A stretch of 64,000 bases of DNA from Hordeum vulgare subsp. vulgare (lineage: Eukaryota > Streptophyta > Magnoliopsida > Poales > Poaceae): contig NC_058521.1 in NCBI RefSeq assembly GCF_904849725.1, forward strand, positions 429,368,676 through 429,432,675, in the 5' to 3' direction. Of the stretch, positions 21,118-33,359 are shown one piece after another. Position numbers and translations under genes: made by a program. The notes below the pieces were generated by a model. It was given only the letters and a program-made list of their open reading frames with translations, was not told the DNA's origin and did not search any database. Position 1 is the first letter of the stretch, and each line of letters starts with the position of its first letter.

Positions 21118-22969
21118 TTACATTGGAATGAATCTAACACCCATACAGTTCTGGTGTTGATCATGCTTCTCTCGTGGAAGAGGTTTAGTCAGCGGATCTG
21201 CAACATTCAGATTCGTGTGCACTTTGCAAATATTTACGTGCTGTCCTTCGACATAGTCGCGGATGAGGTCGAAGTGTCGTTTGATGTGTCTGATCTTCTT
21301 GTGAAATCTTGGTTCCTTTGCTAGAGCAATGGCACTAGTGTTGTCACAGAACAGAGTTATTGGATTTAGTGCGCTCGGCACAACTCCAAGATCCTCATGA
21401 ACTGCTTCATCCAGACACCCTTCAAGGCAGCCATGTACTCCGCTTCACATGTAGAATCTGCTACGATGCTTTGCTTGGAACTGCACCAGCTTACCGCACC
21501 CGCATTAAGAATAAATATGTATCCGGTTTGAGACTTAGAGTCATCTGGATCAGTGTCAAAGCTTGCATCGACGTAACCGTTTTCGACGAGCTCTTCATCA
21601 CCTCCATAAACGAGAAACATTTCCTTAGTCCTTTTCAGGTACTTCAGAATATTCTTGACCGTCGTCTAGTGATCCACTCCTGGATTACATTGAAACCTGC
21701 CTGCCATACTTATGGCCAGTCTGACGTCCGGTCTTGTGCACAACATTGCATACATGATAGACCCTATGGCTGAAGCATAGGGGACGGTACTCATCTTTTA
21801 ACTATCTTCCGGAGTTACTGGACACTGAGTCTTACTCAACTTTATACCTTGTAACATTGGCAAGAACCCCTTCTTGGATTGCTCCATTTTGAACTTCTTC
21901 AAAACTTTATCAAAGTATGTGCTTTGTGAAAGTCCTATTAGGCGCATCGATCTTTCCCTATAGATATTAATGCCTAATATGTACGCAGCTTCTCCTAGGT
22001 CTTTCATTAAAAAACATTTTTTCAAGTAATCCTTTATGTTCTCTAAAAACTCCACATTGTTTCCAATCAGCAATATGTCATCCACATATAATATTAGAAA
22101 CGCTAAAGAGCTCCCACTCACTTTCTTGTAAATACAAGATTCTCCAACAACTTGTATAAACCCAAATGCCTTGATCACCTCATCAAAGCGTTTATTCCAA
22201 CTCCGAGATGCTTGCACTAGTCCATAAATGGATCACTGGAGCTTGCATACTTTGTTAGCATTCTTCGGATCGACAAAACCTTCGGGTTGCATCATATACA
22301 ACTCTTCCTTAAAAAACCATTAAGGAACACCGTTTTGACATCCATCTGCCAGATTTCATAATCGAAAAATGCAGCTATTGCTAGCATGATTCGGACGGAC
22401 TTAAGCATCGCTACAGGTGAGAATGTCTCATCGTAGTCAACTCCTTGAACTTGTGAAAAACCCTTTGCCACAAGTCGAGCTTTATAAATGGTCACATTAC
22501 CGTCCGCGCCTGTCTTCTTCTTAAAGATCCATTTGTTCTGAATAGCCTTGCTACCTTTAGGTAATACTTCCAAAGTCCACACTTTGTTTTCATACATAGA
22601 TCCTATCTCGGACTTCATGGCCTCTAACCATTTGTTGGTATCTGGGCCCACCATTGCTTCTTCATAATTCGCAGGTTCATTGTTGTCTAACAATATGATA
22701 GATAAGACAGGATTCCCGTACCACTCAAGAGCAGTACGTGATCTTGTCGACCTGCGAGGTCCGACATTAACTTGATCCGAAGCTTCATGATCATCACTGT
22801 TAGCTTCCTCCTCAACCGGTGTTGCCTCGACCGAGATTTCTCTCTGCCCTGCACCACCATCTAGAGGGAGCAGAGGTTCCACAACCTCATCAAGTTCTAT
22901 CTTCCTCCCACTCAATTCTTTCGAGAGAAGCTCCTTCTCAAGAAAAGCACCGTTCTTAGCAACAAACAC
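21118..22969 (-). pseudogene. pol: Angela reverse transcriptase and RNase H
   Basis: The RT starts with the copia motif WLEAMKSEIGSMYENKVWTL and VARLVAKGFSQVQGVDYDETFSPV-like residues (near 22450). It continues in another frame with LYVDDILLIGN (about 22100) carrying the paired catalytic Asp. RNase H follows with DASFDTDPDDSKSQTGY (about 21570), WCSSKQSIVADSTCEAEY and FCDNTSAIALAKE (about 21350). At least three frame changes (around 22290, 21790 and 21370) and stops break it. In the intact family this enzyme pair makes and trims the element cDNA. Confidence 0.88.
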
Positions 22970-23022
22970 TTTGCCCTCGGATCTGAGATAGAAGGTGTAC
23001 CCAACTGTCTCTTTTGGGTAAC

Positions 23023-23907
23023 CTATGAAGACACACTTTTCCGCTTTGGTTCCAGCTTTTCAGGCTGAGGATTTTTTACGTAAGCATCGCATCCCCAAAC
23101 TTTAAGAAACGACAACTTTGGCATCTTGCCATGCCATAGCTCATATGGAGTCGTCGCAACGGATTTTGATGGTGCCATATTTAAATTGAATGCAGCTGTC
23201 TCTAATGCATAACCCCAAAACCATAATGGCAAATCGGTAAGAGACATCATAGATCGCACCATATCCAACAAAGTACAATTACGATGTTCGGACACGCCAT
23301 TACGCCGTGGTGTTCCAGGCGGTGTCAACTGTGAAACGATTCCACATTGTCATAAGTGAGCACCAAACTCGAAACTCAGATATTCACCCCCTCGATCAGA
23401 TCGTAGGAACTTGATCTTCTTGTTACGATGATTTTCAACTTCACTCTGAAATTGCTTGAACTTTTGAAACATTTCAGACTTGTGCTTCATCAAGTAGATA
23501 TATCCATACCTACTCAAATAATCACTGAAGGTGAGAAAATAGCGATATCCGCCGCGTGCCTCCACAATTGTTGGACCGCATACATCAGTATGTATGATCT
23601 CCAACAAGTCACTTGCACACTCCATTGTTCCGAAGAACAGAGTCTTAGTCATCTTGCCCATGAGGCATGGTTCGCACGTGTCAAGTGATTCGAAATCAAG
23701 TGACTCTAAAAGCCCATCAGCATGGAGTTTCTTCATGCGTTTTACACCCATATGACCTAAGCGGCTGTGCCACAAAAAGGTGGCGCTATCATTGTTAACT
23801 CTACATCTTTTGGTCTCAATGTTATGTATATGTGCGTCACCACAATCAAGATTCAATATGAACAAACCCCTCACATTGGGTGCATGACCATAAAAGATAT
23901 TACTCAT
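23023..23907 (-). pseudogene. pol: Angela integrase
   Basis: Pre-integrase residues (LWHSRLGHMGVKRMKKL and CEPCLMGKM, a HHCC zinc site) precede the core. The core has Asp in HTDVCGP, Asp in RSDRGGEY and Glu in NGVSEH. One in-frame stop near 23347 separates the last part. The frame agrees with gag-protease upstream, so damage here is limited to that stop and substitutions. Confidence 0.88.
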
Positions 23908-23931
23908 AAAAATGGAACAACCATTATTCTC

Positions 23932-25086
23932 TTACTTAAATGAGTAACCGTCTCGCAATAAACAAGATCTTGATATAATGTTCATGCTTAATGCAGGCAC
24001 TAAATAACAATTATTTAAGTTCATAACTAATCCTGATGGTAACTGAAGTGAGACTGTGCCGACGGCGATTGCATCAACCTTGGAACCATTTCCCACGCGC
24101 ATCATCACTCCATCCTTCATCGGCCTTCGTTTATTCCACAGTTCCTGCGTCGAGTTGCAAATATGAGCAACAGAACCGGTATCAAATACCCACGCACTAC
24201 TACGAGAGTTGGTTAGGTACACTTCAATAACATGTATATCACATATGCCTAGTTTGGTGTTGGCCGCCTTCTTATCAGCCAAATACTTGGGGTAGTTGCA
24301 CTTCCAATGACCCATCCCCTTGCAATAATAGCACTCAGTTTCTGGCTTAGGTCCAGCCTTGGGTTTCTTCGTTGGATTGGCAACAGTTTTTCCGTTCTTC
24401 TTGGATTTACCCTTCTTGCCTTTGTCGTTTCTCTTGAAACCAGTGGTCTTATTCACCAACAACACTTGATGTTATTTCCGGAGTTCTGACTCTGTGACTT
24501 TCAGCATCGTGAATAACTCGTCGGGTGACTTGTTCATCCCTTGCATGTTATAGTTCAACATAAAGCTCTTGTAGCTAGGTGGTAGTGATTGAAGAATTCT
24601 ATCAGTGATAGCCTCTTGCGGGAGTTCCATCCCCAGCTCAGCTAGACAGTTTGAGTACCCAGACATTTTGAGCACATGTTCACTCACAGACGAATTCTCC
24701 TCCATCTTGCAAGCATAGAATTTACCGGAGGTCTCGTACCTCTCGATCCGAGCGTTCTTCTGAAAGATAAACTTCAACTCCTGGAACATCTCATATGCTC
24801 TATGACGTTCAAAGCATCGTTGAAGTCCCGGTTCCAATCCATACAAGACTGCACATTGAACTACTGAGTAGTCCTCCTTACATGATTGCCAAGCGTTCAA
24901 AACATCTTTGTCAGACGTAGCGGGTGGTTCATCTCCTAGCGCAGCATCAAGGACATAATTCTTTTTCCCAGCTTGTAGGCTGAGCCTAAGATTATGAGCC
25001 CAGTCTACAAAGTTGCTACCATCATCTTTTAGCTTAGCTTTCTCTAGGAATGTATTGAAATTCAGGGTTTCTACTGCATGAGCCAT
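23932..25086 (-). pseudogene. gag: Angela gag and protease
   Basis: Gag begins MAHAVETLNFNTFLEKAKL at 25086 and includes the copia capsid region (WAHNLRLSLQAGKKNYVLD to ILQSLPPSYKSF). A stop near 24470 interrupts it. The zinc knuckle reads CYYCKGMGHWKCNYPKY; the family form has RNC before the Pro, so its last Cys is lost. The protease active site is FDTGS (about 24130). A stop near 23932 precedes integrase. Gag forms the particle shell that packages element RNA. Confidence 0.9.
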
Positions 25087-26325
25087 TGATCTACAACATA
25101 AAATATTGCAAAGTGGACTTAGACTATGTTCAAGACAATTAGAGTTTAACTAATCAAATTACTAATAAACTCCCACTCAAATCGACATCCCTCTAGTTAC
25201 TTGAGTGTGGCATGATCCAAATTCACTAACTCAAGTCCGATCATCACGTGAGTTGAGCGTATTCAGTGGTAAACATCTCTATGCTAATCATATCAACTAT
25301 ATGATTCATGCTCGACCTTTCGGTCTCTTGTGTTCCGAGGCCATGTCTACACATGCTAGGTTCGTCAAGTTTAACCCGAGTGTTCCGCGTGTGCAACTGT
25401 TTTGCACCCATTGTATGTGAACGTTGAGTCTATCACACCCGATCATCACGTGGTGTCTCAAAACGACGAACAGTCGCAACGGTGCAAAGTCGGGGAGAAC
25501 ACAATTTTATCTTGAAATTTAGTGAGGGTTCACCTTATAATGCTACTGTCGTTCTAAGGAAGATAACATGCATAAATGGATTAACATCACATGCAATTCA
25601 TAAGTGACATGATATGGACATGATCTTTTGCTTCTCGATCTCCATCACAAAAGCACCGGCATGATCTTCATCATCATCGAAGCGACACCATGATCTCCAT
25701 CATCGTGCCGCCATCGAGATTGTCGTGCTATCTATGCTATTACTACAAAAGCTACAACCTAGCAATATATAGTAAACGCATTTGCAAACACAAACGTTAG
25801 TTTAAAGACAACCCTATGGCTCCTGCCGGTTGCCATAACATCGACGTGCAAGTAGATATTAACTATTACAACATGATCATCTCATACATCCAATATATCA
25901 CATCATGTCTTTGGCCATATCACATCACAAGCATACCCTGCAAAAACAAGTTAGACGTCCTCTATTTTGTTGTTGCATGTTTTACGTGGCTGCTATGGGT
26001 ATCTAGTATGATCGCATCTTACTTACGCAAAAACCACAACACAGATGTGAAAATTGCTATTTAACCTCTCTCCAAGGACCGACTCGGTCAAATCCAATTC
26101 AACTAAAGTTGAAGAAACTGACACCCGCCGGTCATCTTGATGCAACGAGTTGCATGTTGGTCGATGAAACCGGTCTCTCGTTAGCGTACGAGTAATGTTG
26201 TTCCGGGCCACTTCAATCCAACAATATTGCCGAATCGAGAAATGACTAAGGAGCGAAGCAAACGGACATCAACGCCCACAAAAACTTTTGTGTTCTACTC
26301 GAGATTACATCTACACATGAACCTA
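25087..26325 (-). other. Angela untranslated leader
   Basis: This is 1.24 kb between PBS and gag start with no long minus-strand frame. A leader of this length is normal for the BARE/Angela group and would hold dimerisation and packaging signals. I see no other feature in it. Confidence 0.7.
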
Positions 26326-26337
26326 GCTCTGATACCA
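26326..26337 (-). other. Angela primer binding site
   Basis: The minus strand reads TGGTATCAGAGC, complementary to the 3' end of initiator methionine tRNA, one base after the 5' LTR. Confidence 0.95.
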
Positions 26338-26338
26338 C

Positions 26339-28129
26339 TATTGGGGAATGTTGCATGGGAAACAAAAAAAATCCTACACATACGAAGACCTATCATGGTG
26401 ATGTTCATCTACGATAAGGAGATCGGATCCACATACCCTTGTAGATCGCTAAGCGGGAAACGTTAAGAAACGCCGTTGATGTAGTGGAATAGCTTCGTTA
26501 TTCAAATCACCGTCGTCCCACGTTCCGTTCCTATCTAGCGCCGAACGGACGGCATTTCCGAGTTCAGCACATGTATAGCTCGATGACGATCTCCGCCTTC
26601 TTGATCCAACAAGAGAGACGGGGAAGTCGATGAGTTCTCCGGCAGCGTGACGGCGTGCCGGTGATGGTGATGATCTATTCCTGCAGGGCTTTGCCCAAGC
26701 TCCGCAGAAAACCGATCTAGAGGAAGAACTACAAAGTAGAGGTTTGAGTTGCACGTGGCAAAGTTGTGTCTCAAAAACCCTAAAACCTCTAGTATATATA
26801 GGAGGAGGGGAGGGGCTAGCCTTGGGGCTCAAGGGAGCCCCAAGGGCGCCGGCCGTGGGAGGAGGAGGAGGACTCCAACTCCAATTCGGTTTGGAGGAGG
26901 AGGAGTCCCCTCCTTCCATCCCACCTCCCTCTTTTTTTCCTTTGGTTTTCTTTTCCTAGCCGACATAGCCCACTTGGGCTGGCCTCAACAGCCCACTAAG
27001 GGCTGGTGCTCCATCCTTGCGCTATTAGGCTCACTCCCAGGTGGGTGGGCTCCTCCCGGTGAAAACCCGGAACCCATTCGTCACTCCCGGTATAGTGCCG
27101 GTAATGCCCAAAATCTTTCTTGAGACCAAATGAAACCATCCTATATATCAATCTTTGTTTCCGGACCATTTCCGAAACCTTCGTGACATCCGTGATCTCA
27201 TCCGGGACTCTGAACAACCTTCGGTCACCAACACCTATAACTCAGCTATACAGAAACATCGCCAAACCTTAAGTGTGCAGACCCTGCGGGTTCGAGAACT
27301 ATGCAGACATGACCTGAGACACTCCCCGGTCAATATCCAACAGCGGGATGTGGATGTCCATATTGGATCCTACATATTCTACGAAGATCTTATCGGTTGA
27401 ACCTCTGTGCCAAGGATTCATATAATCCCGTATACCATTCCCTTTGTCCTTCGGTATGTTACTTGCCCGAGAATTGATCGTCGGTATCCCTATACCTATT
27501 TCAATCTCGTTACCGGCAAGTCTCTTTACTCGTTCCATAATACAAGATCCCCTGACTAACACTTGTGTCACATTGCTTGCAAGGCTTATATGTGATGTTG
27601 TATTACCGAGTGGGCCCCCAGATACCTCTCCATCACACGGTGTGACAAATCCCAGTCTTGATCCATGCTAACTCAACGGACACCTTCGGAGATACCTATA
27701 GAGCACCTTTATAGTCACCCAGTAACATTGTGACGTTTGATACACACAAGGTATGGCTCCGGTGCCAGTGAGTTACATGATCTCATGGTCATAGGAATGA
27801 ATACTTGACACGCAGAAAACAATAGCAACAAAATGACATAATCACATGCTACATTCATAGTTTCGGTCTTGTCCATCACATCATTCTCCTAATGATGTGA
27901 TCCAGTCATCAAGTGACAAGACTTGCATATGGTCAGAAAACCTTAACCATCCTTGATCAACTGGCTAGTCAACTAGAGGCTAACCAGGGACATTGTTTTT
28001 TCTATATATCCACACATGCATTTATGTTTTCATTCAATACAATTATAGCATGGATAATAAACGATTATCTTGAAATAGGAAATATAATAATAACTATTTT
28101 GTCATTGCCTCTAGGGCATACTTCCAACA
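26339..28129 (-). repeat. Angela 5' LTR (1791 bp)
   Basis: The LTR ends CTTCCAACA on the right and starts TATTGGGGAATG on the left; the first G of the usual TGTTGGGG is mutated to A. A TATATATA box lies at 26793-26800. Many differences from the other LTR (62-bp indel and scattered substitutions) show the element is not young. Confidence 0.92.
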
Positions 28130-29133
28130 TACACCACCCTCCAAAAGATAATAGATGTGGCAGAACGATGAACTCCTTGCTCGTGTGCTTCAAAAGATAG
28201 TCTCCTCAACACTCAATCACTCTCTCACATATTTGGCATGGGTAGGATAGATTGATCTTGTGGAAAGCAACTTGGGGAGGCTAGAAATCAAGGTTCAAAT
28301 GGTTGGAATGGAATCTCTTGATCTCAACACATGAGTAGGTGGCCCTCTCTTAGAAAAATGGATCTGGCAAGTGTTAGTGTGTTCAGAGTGCTTCCTCTAT
28401 GAATGAGAGGTAGGTGGAGGGGTATATATAGGCATCACCAAAAATCCAACCGTTACAACATTATTACCCAACTCGGTGACACCGAAAAAATCTCGGTGGA
28501 ACCGAGTTGCACTAAATGTGGCAACTTTTGAATTCTCGGTGGGACCGATATATGAATCTCGGTGGTCCTGATACGATGACCTAGACCAGTTTCCAAATCT
28601 CGTGAGACCGATGTCAAACTCGGAAATTCCGATCCTTGAAATCTTCTCAACAGAAAGTTGGTCACTGAATCTTGGTGGCACTGATGTGAAAGTTGGTGGT
28701 ACCGAGATGGTAGGGTTTGACATAGGATCTGTCAAGTGTAAAATCGGTAGGGCTGAGTGGAAATAGTTGGTGGCTCCGATTTTGCTGGTTTGGCTTTGGA
28801 CAGAGATATTTGTGGGAGAATGGGTGAGTATTTTGGGTGGCTACCTCTAAGCACTTGAGCAACCAATTCGTCATAATACCTCACCCCTTTTAATAGTATT
28901 GTCTTTCCTATGGACTCAAAGTGATTTCTCACAAATGTAAAATTAAGAGTCTTCTTGCTTCAAGCTTGAGCCAATCCTATTCTTTTCCTTGCATCAAGGG
29001 GCTTATCCTCAAAATCCTATAACCAAGGCATCTTTGAACTTTTCTGAAATATACTTGCATAAAATCATTAGTCCAATGATGCATATGTTGTGATCAATTA
29101 TGAAAACCACCTTAGGGAGCAATTGTGCTTTCA
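28130..29133 (-). repeat. 3' LTR of family B element (part right of Angela)
   Basis: On the minus strand the LTR starts TGAAAGCACAATTGC at 29133, right after the PPT, and runs down to 28130 where Angela interrupts it. It holds an array of imperfect palindromes (28472-28782) followed by a TATATATA box at about 28424-28431. The first ~107 bp of the LTR recur at the window start (1-107). Confidence 0.85.
28424..28782 (-). promoter_or_regulatory. LTR promoter region with CTCGGTG/CACCGAG palindrome array
   Basis: About eight copies of a loose motif CTCGGTGGnACCGAG occur between 28472 and 28782, for example CTCGGTGACACCGA (28472), CTCGGTGGAACCGAG (28492), CTCGGTGGGACCGAT (28535) and GGTGGTACCGAGAT. 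On the minus strand they lie upstream of a TATATATA box in a context typical of an LTR promoter. Their role as binding sites is inference. Confidence 0.55.
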
Positions 29134-29149
29134 ATCTCCCCCTTTTTGG
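29134..29149 (-). other. polypurine tract of family B
   Basis: The minus strand reads CCAAAAAGGGGGAGAT directly before the LTR. This A-then-G form is typical of SIRE/Maximus copia elements. Confidence 0.85.
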
Positions 29150-29638
29150 TAATTGATGACAACATATAGATCAAAGTTTGGCAAAAGATATAATCAATGA
29201 TTAGCATCGATGGTTTGAGAAGTATGTGAAAAGCAAGAGCTCCCCCCCAAATTTGTGCATTATTTGGAATTTGCGTCTGAATGCAAATGCACAATCGATT
29301 AGGGTCATGGGTTACTCTACTATGTCACATTCAACTTGGTGGTGCACATAAATGATATGAATGAATAGTAATGCACATAACACCAAACGAATAAGTGAAT
29401 GATCATCATGCAGATAGCTCAAAGGTAATAACGTGGTTGCAATAAACAATCAAAGCGTATGATCAAACACATATACTAAATGGATAAAGTCATCCAAAAT
29501 ACCAAAAGTTTGAGAACCCAAAATGAGAGCAAATAAAATGCAAAGCTCTCCCTCTCGAAGCCCTATTTGATATATACACTTCTCCCCCTTTGGCAAGAAG
29601 TTACGAAAAAGTTCAAAGGTCTAGAACTAGTCGTCTCT
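29150..29638 (-). other. 3' non-coding region of family B
   Basis: About 490 bp lie between the accessory ORF stop and the PPT. It is A+T-rich with no recognisable domain or repeat. Confidence 0.5.
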
Positions 29639-31660
29639 CTAGGCATGATCTCCTCCGGTAGCTGATAATGGAGTGGACAAGAGAGCATCGATAAAGGCTT
29701 CTGCAGAAGTCCGTGGAGCTGGAGGTGTAGACACTAGAGGTGCAGGAGCAGAAGCTGAAGCTTGAGCTGATGAAGATGGTCTTTCTTCCGGAACTGGCAC
29801 AGCCACTGACCTAGTATGGGTCCTGAACTGAGTGGTAGTAGGAAGAGGCGACTCTTCATCATCACTGCCGGAGTGTGGAATCTTCACTGAATCAACTTCA
29901 TGCTGGAGTTGCTCAAGAGTGGTAGTCAACTCCGTTACCTTAACATCCAGGTCATGGAATTTTGTCTCCACGATCCTATCAAGGCTCTTCTAGTTCAGCA
30001 AGATCTCAAAAACTTTCTTCTCCATCCCTTCGATGGTGCTGACCAAGAAGGACATCTGCTCATCTATAGTTCTGAGTTGTGGGGTTGGTGCTCGATCATT
30101 CCTTGCAGCCTTTGCCGCTGCTGCCTATCGAGTAGTAGGTGAGCTGGGATGGCTTGGGTCCATCGAAACTTCATTGTCTTCAAAATTAGGATGAAGTGGC
30201 AGGTGGGGACGATCAAGTAAATATGCATACTTGCCAATCTTGGCATTGATGAGCATCTGGATGTATGGAGCATGTCCACAGGATCTATTCTGATCTGCAG
30301 CAGTCCTCTTGACAGTCTCAACTATCAAGTCCATCATTCTGAACTGGGTGTGGGTGTCTAGATGATGCAACATGTTGATGGAATAACCTCTAATCATGTT
30401 ATCATCTCCTGATTTGGGCATCAGGGTGTATCTCATGATGGTGTTCATAGTAGGTATTCCTGCTTGCAAGAAATAGACAAAGCCAAACTTGTGCGATGAC
30501 ACAAACTCATGGGGCACTGGCTTGTACATGTTGTCCATGGAGTTGTGATTCATCTTGAGTTCTGAATACACATCCAAAGCTCCTTCTTGTGCCATTGGGG
30601 CACCAATGATAGTGGCCCATTCATCAACTGTGGACTCATACTGGTGACACTTAGTCATCCATACAATCCTTCTATCGGAATAGAAGTGAGCGGTGGAATA
30701 GAATTGCATGATAATCTCATCATTCCGTGGAGTCATCTCTTTGCCAACAAAATCTTCAATATCAATCATCCTGAAATTTTCTCTCACATGGGGAAAATAT
30801 TCTTCATTGGCCTTGATGTATTCCCAAGCGACCTATCTCATGTCGCTGACCGCACGACTCGTATCAAGCAACATAGACTCATGGAAATCTTGTTGCTCCT
30901 TTGTGTGAAAGTAGGGATCAATAGAAGTTCTCCTTCTCACAACATATGGATCAACAAATCTCCACTTCCTCAAACCTGCATCGCTTCTCATCTTCATGTG
31001 TTCAGCAACTGGATGAGCTTCATTGTGGGATGGCAGATGAGGTCTCAGCTTCATAAACACAGGGGCATCCTCATTTTCCTCTGTAGAAAATTCTCAGGAC
31101 GCAGATCCTTTGTTCTTTGCAGCTGGAGGAATATCCTTTGTAGTCCTCTTGAGAGCTATGGACTTCTTAGCCTTAGGTGCTGAAGGCATTGGGGCAACAT
31201 TCTTAGGCATAGCATCATCCATCAGCTTTTTCTTCTTGTGAGGAGGAACCTTAGCTGGAATTTCTTCCTTCTTATCATGAGCAGCTTCTCTTGGATCTTC
31301 ATACATTGAGGCTAGCTTACCAATAACACGGAAAATCCTCTTCTTGGCTCTCTTCTAACCTGGATTCTTTGCAAGCCTAGCTTCTGGATCTCTGATGTCA
31401 GCATGTCTAGCATACTCCTTTCTCACAGTCTTCCTGACCGTGGTCTTCTCCTTCTACTTCTCGGGACCAAATCCCTCAGGGATAAAGTCAACATCTTCTT
31501 CATTATAATTTATCTTCCTCCTAGATCTGGTAGCTCCCTTGGGCAAGCCATGGGAGCTAGGAGTACCTGGGTCAGAAGGTGTCCTCTCAGGATCAGTTCT
31601 TGTGTCCATGTCAGCATTGGTCACATTGAAGTTGTTTTGACTATCCTCGGAACCTGACAT
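29639..31660 (-). pseudogene. accessory (env-position) ORF of family B
   Basis: A single frame of about 674 codons runs from ATG 31660 (MSGSEDSQNNF) to the stop at 29639, interrupted by six stops (five TAG, one TGA) but with no frame change. The N-terminal 250 residues are basic and low-complexity (PHKKKKLMDD, KKSIALKRTTKD). The middle (about 31060-30130) is a folded-looking domain with IVWMTKCHQYESTVDEWATI and HMLI-type helices. The C-terminal part is Ser/Pro/Thr-rich after a coiled-coil-like stretch (LEQLQHEVDSV). SIRE-type elements carry an ORF at this position, often called env-like. I see no signal peptide or membrane segment, so function is unknown. Confidence 0.7.
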
Positions 31661-31934
31661 CTTGGCAAATCAAGCAGACAAGCAGAGTGGTAGACAAGCA
31701 CACAAGCAGATGGCAAACAAGTAGACGATGGTGAAGATGGCACACAAGCACACATCCTCAGAACCTCACATCCTAAATCGGCGAGGATCCTCTACAACGG
31801 CGACGATGGTGAAGATTCCGTCAGCGGCAAGGACTCCGGTGGTGAGGGCGCATGGGAGGATCAAGAAGAAGTCCATGGGACTAGGGCGCGGCAGCGAGGT
31901 GTTGCGGCAAACGACGTTTGAAGAAGCGTTTCAA

Positions 31935-32145
31935 CCGTTGGGTACCACTGGATATATATATCTCCTGGTTGTCGGTGACACCGAGATTGAATTTTTGGTG
32001 CCACCAAGTTCCTTACTTGTCATCTGACACAGAAACTCGGTGAGGCCGAAAAGAACAACCCGGTGGTACCGAGATGATGAAACCTGATCAACCCTAGGCT
32101 TTGGTGGGACCGAGATTTTGAGGTTGGTCACACCGAGGTGCACTT
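31935..32145 (-). promoter_or_regulatory. internal LTR-like promoter module upstream of accessory ORF
   Basis: Between 31971 and about 32140 lie about six copies of the same palindromic motif as in the LTR, for example CGGTGACACCGAGAT, CGGTGGTACCGAGAT and TTTGGTGGGACCGAGAT. On the minus strand these precede a GATATATATATC box (31951-31962) and then CAACGGTTG. The accessory ORF starts about 290 bases further on. The LTR has the same ingredients. That it drives the ORF is inference. Confidence 0.5.
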
Positions 32146-33000
32146 GGGAGGTTTTGGAATTCAGCCCTTTTCGACAGGGATCACCGAGTGCTCCTCACAC
32201 AGAGTGTCCCTAAAGTGCTTGCACAAATTTTGTGATGAAGCATGAATAGAATTTGAGGCGAGAAATCTTAGATCGCTAGAGAAAGGTACTTATGCATTCG
32301 TTATATCCAATTGGCCAAATAAAATAGAAAGCCAAATAACAACAATTGGATATCCTCGAATGAGCAAGATATGCATACCAAGATGCTCACACAATAATAT
32401 GTCAAATAAAACATGGTGAACATGCACAAACATTCTAGTATCTATCAAGCACTTTGGTGATGATGAAGTCATATATATAGGATCCAAGTAAAAGTACTTG
32501 ATCATAGGTCATACTCATCGATTAAGCACAAGTGGGGTTATCACTTTTACATAAAGCATTAATGTGTTCACATCGTTTAGGAGACACTTATACTCAAGTA
32601 TTAGAGTGAAGCTCCCCCTAGATGTGACATCCCCCCTAAGAGGGATAAACAAACCTTGGGTTTTGTCGTAGAAGACTTCAAGTAGGTGTAGTAGTGGTGC
32701 ATGATCATTGTTGATGAAGTTCATCTTGAGTTGGGAGCAATCCTTGTTGTTTCTTACTCTTCTCATCTACATGGGTTAGTACCAAAGCAAAAGGAACAAA
32801 CACAAGAATATATATGGACATAGAATGAAATACATGTGAGATGATCTCCAAAGATGCATTAACTACCTTGTCCCTTGCTCTCCATTGAGGGAATGTGTGA
32901 TTCCTTGAACAAATGCATATGGTTGAGGTTGATTGCATATAGTTCTTGCCAAAATGAATGAGAGTGAATTTCATTAGCGGAATCACCCCTCAAGAACTTT
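32146..33000 (-). other. non-coding spacer between gag and accessory module
   Basis: These 855 bp occupy the place where a SIRE/Maximus element should carry pol (about 3.5 kb of integrase-RT-RNase H). I find no pol residues in any frame, only short unrelated frames. Confidence 0.55.
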
Positions 33001-33359
33001 CTAGTTCTTCCTCTTGGGGATCCACATCAACTTGATGGGGATCCTTGGAGTTGTAGTAGCACTAGATGAGATAGTGCTAGATGTGTCCTTGGGAACCCAC
33101 TCGACCTTGGCTTGGGGTTCTTGTGGTAGCACTAGATTGGATATCCTCAAATGAGTCAATCTCCTCTTGAAGCTTTCCATTTCCCTTGCGGTCTTGTGGT
33201 AGAAGGCCGTCTTGAGAGCTTGTTCCCTTGGAGGAGTAGGATCATACTTCTCCTCTTGAGGAACAAACTTGGGAATGGGATATGGACCTTCTTCCCAAAC
33301 ATCTCCGTTGACGTTCAAGTAGCCAACACCTTGCTTCTTCTGATGTCCTCCTTGCTTGC
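33001..33359 (-). pseudogene. gag: family B gag, C-terminal exonic part
   Basis: This minus-strand frame ends WIPKRKN at a stop at 33001. It is the continuation of the gag interrupted by the Athila insertion: after one copy of CTTGC is removed, the frame ending at 41469 passes directly into this segment. It carries a Trp/Pro-rich end typical of SIRE gag but then stops instead of running into protease. The joined reading frame supports the insertion boundaries. Confidence 0.7.

Larger units (their letters stand above)
19335..28129 (-). mobile_element. full-length Angela/BARE-type copia element
   Basis: An 8.8-kb element with two LTRs, a methionine-tRNA-type PBS, gag, protease, integrase, RT-RNase H and a PPT, all on the minus strand and in copia order (integrase before RT). 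The LTR ends (TGTTGGGGAACG and TCTAGGGCATATTTCCAACA on the plus strand) are diagnostic of the Angela/BARE/WIS group. Coding is broken by several stops and frameshifts, so it is not autonomous. It lies within the LTR of family B. Confidence 0.95.

Noticed and set aside
19335..28129. Claim of a clean target duplication for the Angela element
   Set aside because: Flanks are GGCAC and TACAC, only three of five bases equal; I report it as possible but not as proof.
29639..31660. Calling the accessory ORF a true envelope gene
   Set aside because: Position alone suggests it; no signal peptide, cleavage site or membrane span is seen.
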